Positions 45,692 through 55,734 of a stretch of 64,000 bases of DNA are shown here, piece after piece. The DNA lies in assembly GCA_964620425.1 (NCBI GenBank), contig CAZUGV010000006.1, forward strand, positions 1 to 64,000, in the 5' to 3' direction. Position numbers and translations under genes: made by a program. The DNA is from DASXUG01 sp964620425 (GTDB taxonomy: Bacteria; Pseudomonadota; Gammaproteobacteria; Burkholderiales; Methylophilaceae). Each line of letters starts with the position of its first letter. The stretch's first letter is position 1. A model generated the notes under the pieces. It saw only the letters and a list, made by a program, of their open reading frames with translations. It was not told where the DNA came from and did no database searches.

Positions 45692-48600
45692 TTAATGGTC
45701 TGAGGAGTTGAGCGCGGCTTCTATTCTTTCATATGCTATATCAAAAGAGAACCCTTCAATATTGTTTTTTACTTCTACATAAGCATCACCTAACACGTTT
45801 CTACATTGACTCTTATAAGCGTTAAAAAAATCCACCGCTTCAGGATCATCATTCCTTAGCATGCTGCACAACTTATTGAATAAAGCTTCATTTGATAGTT
45901 CAACAACAGCAATATTATCTTCTTTTTGCCCAAGGGATTCGTTGAGGGATTTAAGTAGTTTTTCTAGGGGGGCATGAAGGTTTTCGAGGTAAATGGCTAT
46001 TTCAGGGGTGTTTTTTTGTTTAATCGCTATTTCCAATACAGAAGCTTTATCAGCGATATGTTGTGCGCCGATGCTTGCACTTAAGCCCTTGATCGTGTGT
46101 GCAATACGTTCAGCTGTTGCCCAATCGTTATTATTTAAATGCTGGTTTATGTCAGCAACAGCGTTTTTTTGACCACTTAGAAATTTAGTTAACATTGAAA
46201 TGTAAAGGGTTTCATTGCCCAATACTCTTTTTAGACCAGCGCGCATATCTAAACCATCAATGGATTCTGGCAATTTGCTAGATAACTTTTCGTGCAGATT
46301 TGAGTTTGCTGGCATCACGTCGACGTTAGGGATGTTGGACTCTGCCTGTTGATGTTTACTGGGAATCCATTTTACTAACATAGCCCATAATTGATCTGGC
46401 TCTATGGGTTTGGGCAGAAAATCGTTCATACCAGCGGCTATGCATTTTTCGCGATCATCTTTAAGTACATTGGCGGTCATTGCAATAATTGGCAATTTTG
46501 CAAATTTTTTATCTTCGCGAATTTTAAGCGTCGCCTCAATCCCCCCCATCATTGGCATTTGCATGTCCATCAACACTAAGTCGTATTGATTTTGTTCGAT
46601 TTTTGCAATTGCCTCCAGCCCATGATTGGCGATGTCCGTATGTATTTTTGCGTGCGCCAGTAATCCAGCAGCTACCTCTTGGTTGAGTTCGTTGTCTTCA
46701 ACTACCAAGACATGGCTGCCAGCAATTTTCCCGATAAATTGATTGCTCTCATGTTGGCTTTCAACAGCATTTCGTGTGGATTCGACGCCAAATATACTGG
46801 CCACTGTATCGTGCAAAACGGAGACGGTAACAGGCTTGATGATGATATTTTCGATGCCATATGCGGCAGTGTTGTTGATCACGTCTTCACGCCCGAAAGC
46901 TGTGACGAGAACAATTTTTGCCTCACTTGGTAAGCCAAGGCTACGGATTTGGTTTGCGGTTTCAAAACCATCCATGTCTGGCATATGCCAGTCTAAAAAG
47001 ATAATTTTGTAAGGTGTTTCGGCATTCGCTGCATCGCGGGTCATGATGACTGCTTCTGCGCCAGATGATGCTAAATCAACACGTAACGAAATATCGCTAA
47101 GCAAGTCTGACAACACTTGTCTTGAATAGGCGTTGTCATCGACAATCAGAACGCGCTCACCCGAAATTTGGGTCGTTAAGTTTTTCTTGGCGTCACTCAA
47201 GGCAGCTTTGTATAAGCCCACTCTGTACCAAAAGGTGCTACCGATGCCAGGGATACTTTCTACCCCAACAGAACCACCCATGAGTTCAGCAAGTTTTTTG
47301 CAAATCGCCAACCCTAAGCCAGTGCCGCCATACTTTCTGGTAGTGGAGGTGTCTGCTTGCTGGAAGCTCTCAAATAGTCGTTTCTTGGCACTTTCGCTGA
47401 TGCCGACCCCTGTATCTTTCACACCAAAATAAATATCAACTTTGTCTTCAGTTTCGTTTTCTAGTCTAGTGATAATAGTTATTTCACCATTCTCAGTAAA
47501 CTTTACAGCATTGTTGACATAGTTAATTAAAATTTGGCTAATTCTTAACCCGTCGCCCATCACCTCGCTGGGTACATTGGGGCCTAAGTCAAAGTTCAGA
47601 GTCAAGCCCTTTTCATTGGCTTTGAATTGCACTAAATCTGATACGTTTTCAATCAATCTATCTAAGTTTATCTGATAGCTTTCAATCTTGACTTGACCCG
47701 CTTCTAGCTTAGAGAAGTCTAGGATGTCATTAATTAACCCCATTAAATGCTGCCCAGATTGCTGCATTTTACTTAAGTAATCAACTTGTTTGGGTTCAAG
47801 TGGTGTTTTTAGCATGAGATGCGACATGCCAATAATTGCATTCATGGGTGTCCGGATTTCATGGCTCATATTTGCCAAAAAGTCGGTTTTCATTCGCGCT
47901 GAGTCTTCAGCCATTTGTTTGGCTTTTTCTGTCGCAATTTGTGCTTTTTGCTGTTCAGTATTATCAATTATCGTACCTACTTGCCCGCCAATGGTACCAT
48001 CTGGCTTAGTAAATCCTTTTAGCCAGTAAATGGTGTTGTGAACATTTCCATCTGCAAAAGTAATGTCTCTTTTTAGCGGATTATTTAACTGATATTTGAT
48101 AACGTTAATGTCTTCCTCGTAGTACTTTTTACGCTCTTCAGCGTTGTAAAAATCAACCTCTTTCACTGTTTTCCCGATTAAGTATTCCCTTTTAACGTCA
48201 AATACTTCTTCATAGGCTTTGTTAACTACTAAGAATTTCGCTTCTGCATCTTTATAAAAAACTGGAATGGGTATTGAATCTACGAGAGTATCTAAAAATG
48301 CAGCATGCTCTCTAAGTTCGTTGAGTAGTTTTCTTCGGTCGGTAATATCTTCAAAAATCCACACCGTTCCGCGTTCTATATTGGCAGTGTTGAGTGCTTT
48401 ACCTGAAACTCTGCAAATGAAGTTTTTGCCAGCAGCATTTTTGAACTCAATGACATCTGTATAGGTTTCTCCATTGCGAATTTTGCCATACCCATCTTTT
48501 CCAATTTTTTCAAAATCGTTAGGGTTCACGTAATATTGCTCTATTGATTTATCTAACAATTCTTCTTCTGATGCTTTGAATAGTTGCGCAAACGTTGGGT

Positions 48601-49549
48601 TTAATCGCAAAATTTTTCTATTTTGCATTAAGGCGATACCAAGACCAGCGGAATCAAAAATGGCTCGCTGCTCTTCAAGTGCCTGGACTAGGTTTGCTTG
48701 ATATTTCGAAATTTCCTGTTGAGATTCCTCTCTATACTGGTTTTGCTCTTGTAACTTGTTCGCCATTTTGTTGATTTTATTGCTCAAATTGAGCAGTTCT
48801 TTAACGCCACTGGCAAGCACGCTTACGTTGTAGTTTCCGTTGCTAATTTCCCCTACGTGATGAATGATGTGGTCAATGGGTTTGGCAATGTTTCGTGTAA
48901 TCATTAATGCAATAAATAAACCTGCTAAGGCGGTAAACACAGCAAATAGACTTAAAAATTGTTTTGCCTGTTGTTCAAGTTCTATTAGTTTGTGCTCCTC
49001 ATTCAGCGCTTGATGCTGTAATTTCAAGGCGATGGTTTGGCTGGTAGATTGATGTTTTTTGTATGCGCTGGTGAGTGCGGCAATATCCGCTTGAGCTGCG
49101 ACTTGGTTATTGCTAATGTGGGGGATAATTTTAGTGTTTAGTATCTCTAAAAACTTTTCTTGATCAGCGGTTAATTGTGTCAAATCGCGAATTAAATGAC
49201 CGTCTAAATGAACTGCGAGTAGAGCACTCTCTGTTGCTGGTTTTTTAATTGCTCGGGCTTGATTGATTATTTGATTAATCTGGCTTGTTGATAAGCTGCT
49301 AGATTGCGTTGAGGTGACTTCTGTTGAGGCGACTACTAAAGTGGTGTGATATAAATCGGCAATGGGGGCATTGATCGCTTGTAAGAACGCTTGGTTTGTT
49401 TTTACGATGTTTTGATAATTGACTGCATTAGTTTTTGTTTGGGTAAGCAGGTATTCACTTGAGAAATAGAGAATGCCAAACATGACTATAGAGCCAACAA
49501 AAAATGTGAGTAGCTTGCTTTTGATGGAGTTAAATAATCCTAATTTCAT
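45692..49549 (-). CDS. Hybrid sensor kinase with HAMP, PAS, HK, two REC and Hpt domains
   Basis: A 1285-aa phosphorelay kinase. Membrane helices at about residues 13-31 and 195-217 flank a helical periplasmic sensor. Next are HAMP, two PAS domains (about 290-400 and 415-530), HisKA with SHEIRTPMNAIIGM (about 561), an ATPase with DTGVGIS and GGTGLGL, REC1 with FLDWHMPDMDG (about 855), REC2 with LMDMQMPMMGG (about 995) and Hpt with IAHTIKGLSAS (about 1150). All phosphotransfer residues are intact. It is likely co-transcribed with the HD-GYP regulator. Confidence 0.95.
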   Translation of the reverse strand: MKLGLFNSIKSKLLTFFVGSIVMFGILYFSSEYLLTQTKTNAVNYQNIVKTNQAFLQAINAPIADLYHTTLVVASTEVTSTQSSSLSTSQINQIINQARAIKKPATESALLAVHLDGHLIRDLTQLTADQEKFLEILNTKIIPHISNNQVAAQADIAALTSAYKKHQSTSQTIALKLQHQALNEEHKLIELEQQAKQFLSLFAVFTALAGLFIALMITRNIAKPIDHIIHHVGEISNGNYNVSVLASGVKELLNLSNKINKMANKLQEQNQYREESQQEISKYQANLVQALEEQRAIFDSAGLGIALMQNRKILRLNPTFAQLFKASEEELLDKSIEQYYVNPNDFEKIGKDGYGKIRNGETYTDVIEFKNAAGKNFICRVSGKALNTANIERGTVWIFEDITDRRKLLNELREHAAFLDTLVDSIPIPVFYKDAEAKFLVVNKAYEEVFDVKREYLIGKTVKEVDFYNAEERKKYYEEDINVIKYQLNNPLKRDITFADGNVHNTIYWLKGFTKPDGTIGGQVGTIIDNTEQQKAQIATEKAKQMAEDSARMKTDFLANMSHEIRTPMNAIIGMSHLMLKTPLEPKQVDYLSKMQQSGQHLMGLINDILDFSKLEAGQVKIESYQINLDRLIENVSDLVQFKANEKGLTLNFDLGPNVPSEVMGDGLRISQILINYVNNAVKFTENGEITIITRLENETEDKVDIYFGVKDTGVGISESAKKRLFESFQQADTSTTRKYGGTGLGLAICKKLAELMGGSVGVESIPGIGSTFWYRVGLYKAALSDAKKNLTTQISGERVLIVDDNAYSRQVLSDLLSDISLRVDLASSGAEAVIMTRDAANAETPYKIIFLDWHMPDMDGFETANQIRSLGLPSEAKIVLVTAFGREDVINNTAAYGIENIIIKPVTVSVLHDTVASIFGVESTRNAVESQHESNQFIGKIAGSHVLVVEDNELNQEVAAGLLAHAKIHTDIANHGLEAIAKIEQNQYDLVLMDMQMPMMGGIEATLKIREDKKFAKLPIIAMTANVLKDDREKCIAAGMNDFLPKPIEPDQLWAMLVKWIPSKHQQAESNIPNVDVMPANSNLHEKLSSKLPESIDGLDMRAGLKRVLGNETLYISMLTKFLSGQKNAVADINQHLNNNDWATAERIAHTIKGLSASIGAQHIADKASVLEIAIKQKNTPEIAIYLENLHAPLEKLLKSLNESLGQKEDNIAVVELSNEALFNKLCSMLRNDDPEAVDFFNAYKSQCRNVLGDAYVEVKNNIEGFSFDIAYERIEAALNSSDH

Positions 49550-49725
49550 ATCCTATGATACTCAGTCGATAATGATATCCAGTTAGCAGTAAATGGGTTG
49601 ATATTGCAACCAATTGAAACAATTTGTACCGTTTCTCCCGATGTTATCATTAATTTCAATTTTGGAAGTGTTAATTTGCTAATTTTAATGTAAGTGACTG
49701 AAACGTAATTGTTAGATGGTTTTTA

Positions 49726-51072
49726 TCATTGATTGCTATTTCTATGTGCGTGGGAAATTTTAGCCCATGCTAAGAATGAGTGAAGGTATTGTGGTTGTCG
49801 GATACACAGGTAAATTGTTACAAATACGTTGAGTGAAGCGGTTGCTAAAATCAGCGCTGGTATGCTGTAGCCTTTTTTAAGAAACCATACAGAAATTAGC
49901 GCTGACAATACCATGAACAGTGCATTAAGTATGTTGTTGCCCGCAATTACTCTTGATTGGTGGCTTTTTTCACAACGCGTCTGTATGAGCGTGTAAAGCG
50001 GCACAATATAAAATCCGCCAAATGTGCCAAGCAAGACAATGTCAATGAGCAAACGCCAATGTGTGAGGCTGGTGTTAATAAAGCTGATGAAATTAATATT
50101 GTGTGTTGCGTTGGTGAGCTCGTGAATTTTTGTTGCAGAAAAATACATGTCTGCACCAAATGCAGATAAGCCGATTGCGCCAAACACTACTAAGCCTAAT
50201 CCAGTGTTGCCTTTTGAGAGCTTTTCGCACAGTAATGAGCCACTTCCCACGCCTAAAGAAAACACTGCGAGTAGCAATATAAAAACACTTTCATCGCCAT
50301 GCAATACTTGCTTGGCAAGGTTAGGAAATTGCGCGACCAAGGTTGCGCCAAAAAACCAAAACCATGAAATTGCGACCAATGCTAACCAAATGACTTGGTG
50401 ATCCCATGAGAATTTTAGATTTTTATAGGTTTCTGTGATGGGGTTCCAATTGATTTTGAGTGCATGTGCTGGGGCAGGAGAGTGAGGAATGCCTCTGCTT
50501 GTAAAGTAACCCAAACATGCGATTACAATGACGGAAATGCTAATGACTGTTTCATGGTTTGCTTGCGTTGCCAGCCATGCCCCCAAAATTTGACCTAGCA
50601 ATATAGCGACAAAGCTTCCCATCTCGACCATGCCATTGCCCCCCATCAACTCGTGTTCCTTTAGGTGTTGAGGTAAATAGGCAAATTTAACAGGACCAAA
50701 CATTGTTGAGTGTATCCCCATTAAAAACAACGCTAAAGACAATAACCATATGTTGTGAATAAAAAAACCTATACTTGCAAATATCATGATTCCGATTTCA
50801 AGCAATTTTACGTAACGTATAATTTTTGAACGTTCATATTTATCCGCTAACTGCCCAGCTGTTGCTGAGAAAATAAAGTATGGCAACATAAATAGCCCAG
50901 GTAACAGTGTTGTTAGCGCGTCGCTATCAACGTTGCTCAAACTTGCTGAATGAAATGCCACCAGAGTAATGAGTGCTGTTTTAAATACATTATCGTTGAA
51001 CGCGCCTAAAAACTGCGTAAAGAAGTAGGGGCGAAAGCGTTTTTCTTTCATTAAGCCAAATTGTGTGCTCAT
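49726..51072 (-). CDS. lplT: LplT-like lysophospholipid transporter (MFS)
   Basis: A 448-aa, about 12-helix MFS protein starting MSTQFGLMKEKRFRPYFF with QFLGAFNDNVFK, the FNDN signature of LplT-type flippases. It is somewhat longer than E. coli LplT. It lies 21 bp after the Aas-type gene in the same operon, which supports a role in moving lysophosphatidylethanolamine inward for re-acylation. Confidence 0.88.
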   Translation of the reverse strand: MSTQFGLMKEKRFRPYFFTQFLGAFNDNVFKTALITLVAFHSASLSNVDSDALTTLLPGLFMLPYFIFSATAGQLADKYERSKIIRYVKLLEIGIMIFASIGFFIHNIWLLSLALFLMGIHSTMFGPVKFAYLPQHLKEHELMGGNGMVEMGSFVAILLGQILGAWLATQANHETVISISVIVIACLGYFTSRGIPHSPAPAHALKINWNPITETYKNLKFSWDHQVIWLALVAISWFWFFGATLVAQFPNLAKQVLHGDESVFILLLAVFSLGVGSGSLLCEKLSKGNTGLGLVVFGAIGLSAFGADMYFSATKIHELTNATHNINFISFINTSLTHWRLLIDIVLLGTFGGFYIVPLYTLIQTRCEKSHQSRVIAGNNILNALFMVLSALISVWFLKKGYSIPALILATASLNVFVTIYLCIRQPQYLHSFLAWAKISHAHRNSNQ

Positions 51073-51093
51073 GATGGTCCAGTCAAATGAATG

Positions 51094-53214
51094 TTAGGTC
51101 TGTTCGGCCATTTTTTTTAAGGTGACGTAGTCTGTCTTCCCTGTCCCCAGTATGGGCAATGCATCGATCACTACAATTTTTTTAGGGACTGCCAGCTCAG
51201 GCGCTCCGTGTGTTTTTGTATGATGTAGCAAAACTTCTCTGCCCAAATCTGGGTTGGTGGTAAATAGCACAATATTTTCACCGCGTTGTGCATCGGTTTG
51301 GGTAGTGGCTGCGTGTTGATGTTCGGGTGATGCTAGTGCCGCAATCGTTTCTACCATTTCTAGCGATACCATTTCTCCTGCAATTTTGGCAAATCGTTTA
51401 ACACGACCCATTATTTTCACAAAGCCATTTTCATCAATACCAACTACATCGCCAGTGTCATACCAACCATTTTTTGGCGGGCGTAATTTGGCTGGCTCAT
51501 CATGAAGATAGTAGCCTTTCATAATATTCGGGCCGCGCACTGACAATATCCCGCCCTCGCTCACCCCAGGAACTGGGTGGATTTGATACTCAATCCCAGG
51601 CAAAAGATTGCCCACCGTGCCATGACGATTCGCCATGGGCGTGTTGACTGCTAAGACGGGGGCACACTCAGTGGCTCCATAGCCTTCTAATATTCGCACG
51701 CCAAATTTATCAGCCCACATTTTACGGACTTCTTCATGTAATCTTTCTGCCCCAGCGATGATGTAACGTATGCTATAAAAATCATAAGGATTTGCGTTTT
51801 TTGCGTAATTACTCAAAAAGGTATTGGTGCCAAATAATACTGTACAACCACGGTCGTAGATGATTTCTGGGATCACTTTGTAATGTAGCGGGGATGGATA
51901 TAGAAATAATTGCGTTCCACGCACAAAGGGCAATACTACGCCGCAGGTAAATCCAAAGGCATGAAATAGCGGCAGCACCATCATAAATTTATCTTTTGGA
52001 GAAAAATCAATCACGGCACAAATTTGCGCCACGTTGGCGAGTAAACTTTTGTGAGAATGAACGACTCCTTTAGGTTTGCCTTCAGAACCCGATGTAAATA
52101 GAATCACAGCCGTATCGTCTGACTTGGTTTTATGCTGTACCCACTTAGGTAACCAAAAGGCAAAGCCCATTAACCAAATCTTGTCGAAGAGATTAAATTG
52201 GACTCGCAAGTCTTCTAAATAATAGATTGTTATGCCTTGTAATGCCGTTACGACCTCCTCCAGTTTTGCTGTTTCCACAAACTTTCTAGAGCTAATGATG
52301 GTTGTAATATTGGCAACCAAGCACGCATTTTGTAAGCCCGCACTGCCAGATGTGTAATTCAACATCGCTGGGATACGCCCCATTGCGCTCATTCCGTAAA
52401 CTAGACTCGCCGTATTTGTGACGTTAGGCATTAGCACGCCGATGATTTCTTCCTTACGACTCACCTTATTTACAATACGCCCCAACGCTAAGGTTTTTTT
52501 TAAAAAATTGCCATAAGTGTCTTTCACTTGCATCATGTCTTCGACGATTTCATGCTTGCGACCATGCACCCTAATCGCGTTAAGTAGCGCCTCAAACAGT
52601 GAGTCTATGGGATATGAGGCATACATCATATTCTGCATAACGCGTCGCAACGCCTCACCTGCCATGCGACGGCGTGCTTTCGCACTTGCTGCAACAGGCA
52701 TGGGAATACTGGTCGTTGGTAATATACAAAGTGTGACACGGGGAAATAGCTTTTTAGGAAAAGTCGCTGGCATACGACTAAAGTAACTAAGCGCAGCGCC
52801 ATCAATGCGAATAGGCAACAGTGTTGCACCCGTTTTGGCTGCAACAAAACCTGGCCCATCATATACTTTCATCAAGCTACCCGTGACCGTTAATCGCCCC
52901 TCTGGAAAGATCACCACATTCTCACCCTCTTCCAGCAACTTGATGACTTTTTTCATGGCTAGCGGGCTGGTTGGATCAACCGCCAAATGTGGCACAAGGC
53001 TTAAAACAGCACGAAATAACCAGTTTTCTAATACTGCGGTATGCACGACAAATGTTGCGCGGATAGGTAAAAATAAACCCAAGAGTAAGCCATCTAAAAA
53101 TGACTCATGATTGGCTATGACAAGGGTTTTACCGTTGCGGGGTACATTTGCTTGCCCAGTAGTTTTTACCTGAAACAACATTTTGCAGACAAAGCGCAAC
53201 ACTTTTACCAACAT
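51094..53214 (-). CDS. aas: Bifunctional acyltransferase/acyl-ACP synthetase (Aas)
   Basis: A 706-aa membrane protein that would re-acylate lysophospholipids. The N-terminal PlsC-like domain has the HX4D motif in ANHESFLDG and VVIFPEGRLTVTG. The C-terminal AMP-forming domain has LFTSGSEGKPKGVVHSH (about residue 373), LEGYGATECAP and YDTGDVVGIDENGF, with catalytic Lys near the end (LGTGKTDYV). The layout and length match Aas. It lies between the arsR gene (10 bp) and the lplT-like gene. Confidence 0.92.
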   Translation of the reverse strand: MLVKVLRFVCKMLFQVKTTGQANVPRNGKTLVIANHESFLDGLLLGLFLPIRATFVVHTAVLENWLFRAVLSLVPHLAVDPTSPLAMKKVIKLLEEGENVVIFPEGRLTVTGSLMKVYDGPGFVAAKTGATLLPIRIDGAALSYFSRMPATFPKKLFPRVTLCILPTTSIPMPVAASAKARRRMAGEALRRVMQNMMYASYPIDSLFEALLNAIRVHGRKHEIVEDMMQVKDTYGNFLKKTLALGRIVNKVSRKEEIIGVLMPNVTNTASLVYGMSAMGRIPAMLNYTSGSAGLQNACLVANITTIISSRKFVETAKLEEVVTALQGITIYYLEDLRVQFNLFDKIWLMGFAFWLPKWVQHKTKSDDTAVILFTSGSEGKPKGVVHSHKSLLANVAQICAVIDFSPKDKFMMVLPLFHAFGFTCGVVLPFVRGTQLFLYPSPLHYKVIPEIIYDRGCTVLFGTNTFLSNYAKNANPYDFYSIRYIIAGAERLHEEVRKMWADKFGVRILEGYGATECAPVLAVNTPMANRHGTVGNLLPGIEYQIHPVPGVSEGGILSVRGPNIMKGYYLHDEPAKLRPPKNGWYDTGDVVGIDENGFVKIMGRVKRFAKIAGEMVSLEMVETIAALASPEHQHAATTQTDAQRGENIVLFTTNPDLGREVLLHHTKTHGAPELAVPKKIVVIDALPILGTGKTDYVTLKKMAEQT

Positions 53215-53224
53215 CGTTAGCTCC

Positions 53225-53530
53225 CTAAGTTTCTGTTTTGATGTAATTTAATACGCTGGTTAAAGCATCAGTCATTAAAGTTTTATTGACCCAAAAATAG
53301 ACCTCTTTGCCCACTTTCTCGCTTTGTAGGGCCCCACTGTCTTTTAACACATTCAAGTGGTGTGTAACCGCGCTGCGGCTTAGTGTGGAAGCAGCGACAA
53401 TTTGCAAAATATTCATACGCTCATTCGGTTCAAATGCGAGCAGAATGCGCTGGCGATGTTCATCACCCAACGCGATAAAAAGCGCAGAGGTGTTTTTCCA
53501 TTCAATGGGCATTTCAGCAATTATCTTCAT
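53225..53530 (-). CDS. ArsR-family winged-helix regulator
   Basis: A 101-aa repressor-type protein with ALGDEHRQRILLAF, the recognition helix region LSRSAVTHHLNVLKDSGAL and the wing VGKEVYFWV. No paired Cys of the arsenic-sensing kind is seen, so the signal is unknown. It heads the arsR-aas-lplT operon. Its start codon overlaps a palindrome, and TTGACA lies at 53565-53560, so the mRNA may be leaderless. ATG 53512 is an alternative start. Confidence 0.87.
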   Translation of the reverse strand: MKIIAEMPIEWKNTSALFIALGDEHRQRILLAFEPNERMNILQIVAASTLSRSAVTHHLNVLKDSGALQSEKVGKEVYFWVNKTLMTDALTSVLNYIKTET

Positions 53531-53548
53531 AACTATATAATTAGTTAT
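53529..53548. promoter_or_regulatory. Palindromic operator over the arsR start
   Basis: ATAACTA (53529-53535) and TAGTTAT (53542-53548) are exact inverted repeats around TATAAT. A minus-strand -35 TTGACA (53565-53560) and direct repeats of AAATAACT follow in front of arsR. The site overlaps the expected -10 region and the ATG, which fits autorepression by the ArsR protein. Confidence 0.55.
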
Positions 53549-53634
53549 TTAGTTATTTGTGTCAAGGTTTTTTTGAGTTCGTGCTTAAAAATCGTTAATA
53601 TGTGAAATTGAACCGTTAAAAGAAGTTAACTATT

Positions 53635-54387
53635 GTGGGTTTGCTACAAAGCCAGTCTGAACTGATTTCCATCATCAATACGGCTGGGTTTAGTTTTGTT
53701 CCCAGTCAGCAGTTGCAAGCGTACTTGCTCGCTCAGTCAGAGTTTGCGATGCAAGATTGGCAGCAGTTTGCGCTGAGTTGGAATAACATGCCATTAGATG
53801 AATATATGGCTGATGGTGGTCGATACAGACGCCGCCTATACGCCACATTGAGTGCTGAAAATGGTAGCGCGGCAATTCAATTGGAGGCGCATCAGCCGCA
53901 TTACCAAGGTACTGAATATAATCGCCTCAATGGAGGTGTGGCTCGTATTTTTGAGCCTATTAGACCTGAAATCATTGCTGGTTCAACCATGCAAAACGTG
54001 CTCAAATTTGCACAAAAAATATTTAGTGTGCTTAAGCCTGAAGCGGCATGGCACATTGAGGCGCATCAATTTAGAATTGAAGCTCACCTAGGTGAAACTG
54101 GCAAGCCGACGCCTGAAGGTGTGCATAGAGATGGCGTGGATTATGTGCTGGTAATGATGGTACACCGAGAAAATATATCCAGTGGCACCACCACCATGCA
54201 CGATACTGAAGAAAATACGTTGGACAGTTTTACACTGACGCAGCCATTTGATGCAGCCATTGTAGATGATCGCCGCCGCATGCACGGGGTCACGCCAATT
54301 ATCCCAATTGATCCGAACAAACCAGCTTATCGAGATGTGCTAGTGCTCACATTTAGAAATAAAAAAGATGTATCCAGCATTGAATAA
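53635..54387 (+). CDS. 2OG-Fe(II) dioxygenase of the free-amino-acid hydroxylase family
   Basis: A 250-aa protein resembling PF10014 dioxygenases, members of which (such as isoleucine dioxygenase IDO) hydroxylate free L-amino acids. The iron ligands are His164 and Asp166 in EGVHRDGVDY and His217 in RRRMHGVTP; Arg223-241 region residues (AYRDVLVLTFR) would hold 2-oxoglutarate. The start is GTG 53635. It overlaps the MFS exporter gene by 20 bp. The substrate cannot be read from the sequence. Confidence 0.85.
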   Translation: MGLLQSQSELISIINTAGFSFVPSQQLQAYLLAQSEFAMQDWQQFALSWNNMPLDEYMADGGRYRRRLYATLSAENGSAAIQLEAHQPHYQGTEYNRLNGGVARIFEPIRPEIIAGSTMQNVLKFAQKIFSVLKPEAAWHIEAHQFRIEAHLGETGKPTPEGVHRDGVDYVLVMMVHRENISSGTTTMHDTEENTLDSFTLTQPFDAAIVDDRRRMHGVTPIIPIDPNKPAYRDVLVLTFRNKKDVSSIE

Positions 54388-55615
54388 AATAACGCATTCG
54401 GTCAACCCACTCAAAAATAAGCGATTCTTCCAACTACTTACTTACCGCTTTTTTATGGTACTGGCATACCAAATTATGGCGGTAGTGGTTGGTTGGCATA
54501 TGTATGAAATCACGCACGACCCATTAGCGCTAGGTTTAATTGGTCTTGCGGAATTGATCCCATATTTTACATTTGCATTGTTTGGGGGATACCTTGTCGA
54601 CCATTATTCAAAGCGTTTGTTTGGTGTGCTTGCTGCAATCATTTTGTCTGCAAATGCTGGAGTTCTAGCTTACCTTTCGCATGATTCTGCCCAGCAGAAT
54701 GCATTTGTTTGGATATATTTTTCTATCGCGTTTGTGGGTTTTGCGCGCGCATTTATTGCGCCCACCTATAGCACCATTTTTGCCAGCATTTTGCCAAGAG
54801 AAAGTTATGCGCGCGCTTCGAGTGTAGGCACAACGGTGTTTCAAATTGGGCTGGTCCTCGGCCCAGCTCTGGGTGGAGCGCTCATTGCGTGGAGTAGCTT
54901 GTTGATAGCATATGTGGTTGCGAGTTTGCTTGCCTTGTTTGCGGGCGCTGCATTAATTTTATTAAAAATTACATCGCAACCACCGCAAAATAACGCCCCA
55001 ATTTTTGCCAGTATTATTGAGGGGATTCAGTTTGTAAAAGGCAACCAAGTAATTCTAGGTGCACAAGCACTGGATATGTTTGCGGTTTTGTTTGGTGGTG
55101 CAATAGCAATGCTGCCGATGTTTGTTACTGAGGTTTTTAATCAGGGGCCTGAAGCGCTCGGTATTATGCGAGCTGCACCAGCAGCTGGTGCAATCTTAAC
55201 TGGTATTTGTTTAGCACGGTTCACCATTTCAAAAAATGCAGGTCGATGGCTCTTGTTCTCCGTCGCAGGGTTTGGTTTTAGCATTATTGCTTTTGCTTGC
55301 ACAACCAATTTCTGGCTAGCTGTGTTTTTGCTATTTTTATCTGGCGCTTTAGACGGTGTTTCAATCGTTCTTCGTACCACGATTATGCAACTTATGACCC
55401 CAGATCATATGCGTGGGCGAGTCGCTTCTATTAATGGTTTATTTATCGGCTCGTCTAATGAGTTAGGTGCGTTTGAATCTGGGTTTGCTGCCAAGTTGAT
55501 GGGGTTAATACCTTCGGTCATATTTGGTGGGGTCATGACCTTGATAGTGGTGGCGATGACGGCAAAATTAGCGCCTAAATTGCGCAGGCTACATCTAACG
55601 TATGATGAGCATTAA
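54368..55615 (+). CDS. MFS exporter (EntS/MFS_3-like)
   Basis: A 415-aa transporter with about 12 membrane helices. It has FALFGGYLVDHYSKR, a motif A-like loop, ARAFIAPTYSTIFASILP and MRGRVASINGLFIGSSNELG. The MFS_3 type includes enterobactin and drug exporters. It overlaps the upstream dioxygenase by 20 bp, so both are likely co-translated and the exporter may release the hydroxylated product. Confidence 0.88.
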   Translation: MYPALNKITHSVNPLKNKRFFQLLTYRFFMVLAYQIMAVVVGWHMYEITHDPLALGLIGLAELIPYFTFALFGGYLVDHYSKRLFGVLAAIILSANAGVLAYLSHDSAQQNAFVWIYFSIAFVGFARAFIAPTYSTIFASILPRESYARASSVGTTVFQIGLVLGPALGGALIAWSSLLIAYVVASLLALFAGAALILLKITSQPPQNNAPIFASIIEGIQFVKGNQVILGAQALDMFAVLFGGAIAMLPMFVTEVFNQGPEALGIMRAAPAAGAILTGICLARFTISKNAGRWLLFSVAGFGFSIIAFACTTNFWLAVFLLFLSGALDGVSIVLRTTIMQLMTPDHMRGRVASINGLFIGSSNELGAFESGFAAKLMGLIPSVIFGGVMTLIVVAMTAKLAPKLRRLHLTYDEH

Positions 55616-55734
55616 CATAATGAAAGTGAGAATTAGGGAGTAAGTTCAGCGTTATTCGCAGTATGGTTTTGGTTATGTAATGATATTCTGGTCTTCATGA
55701 AAATCATCAAGCAAAACTACACTAAGCGTAAATT

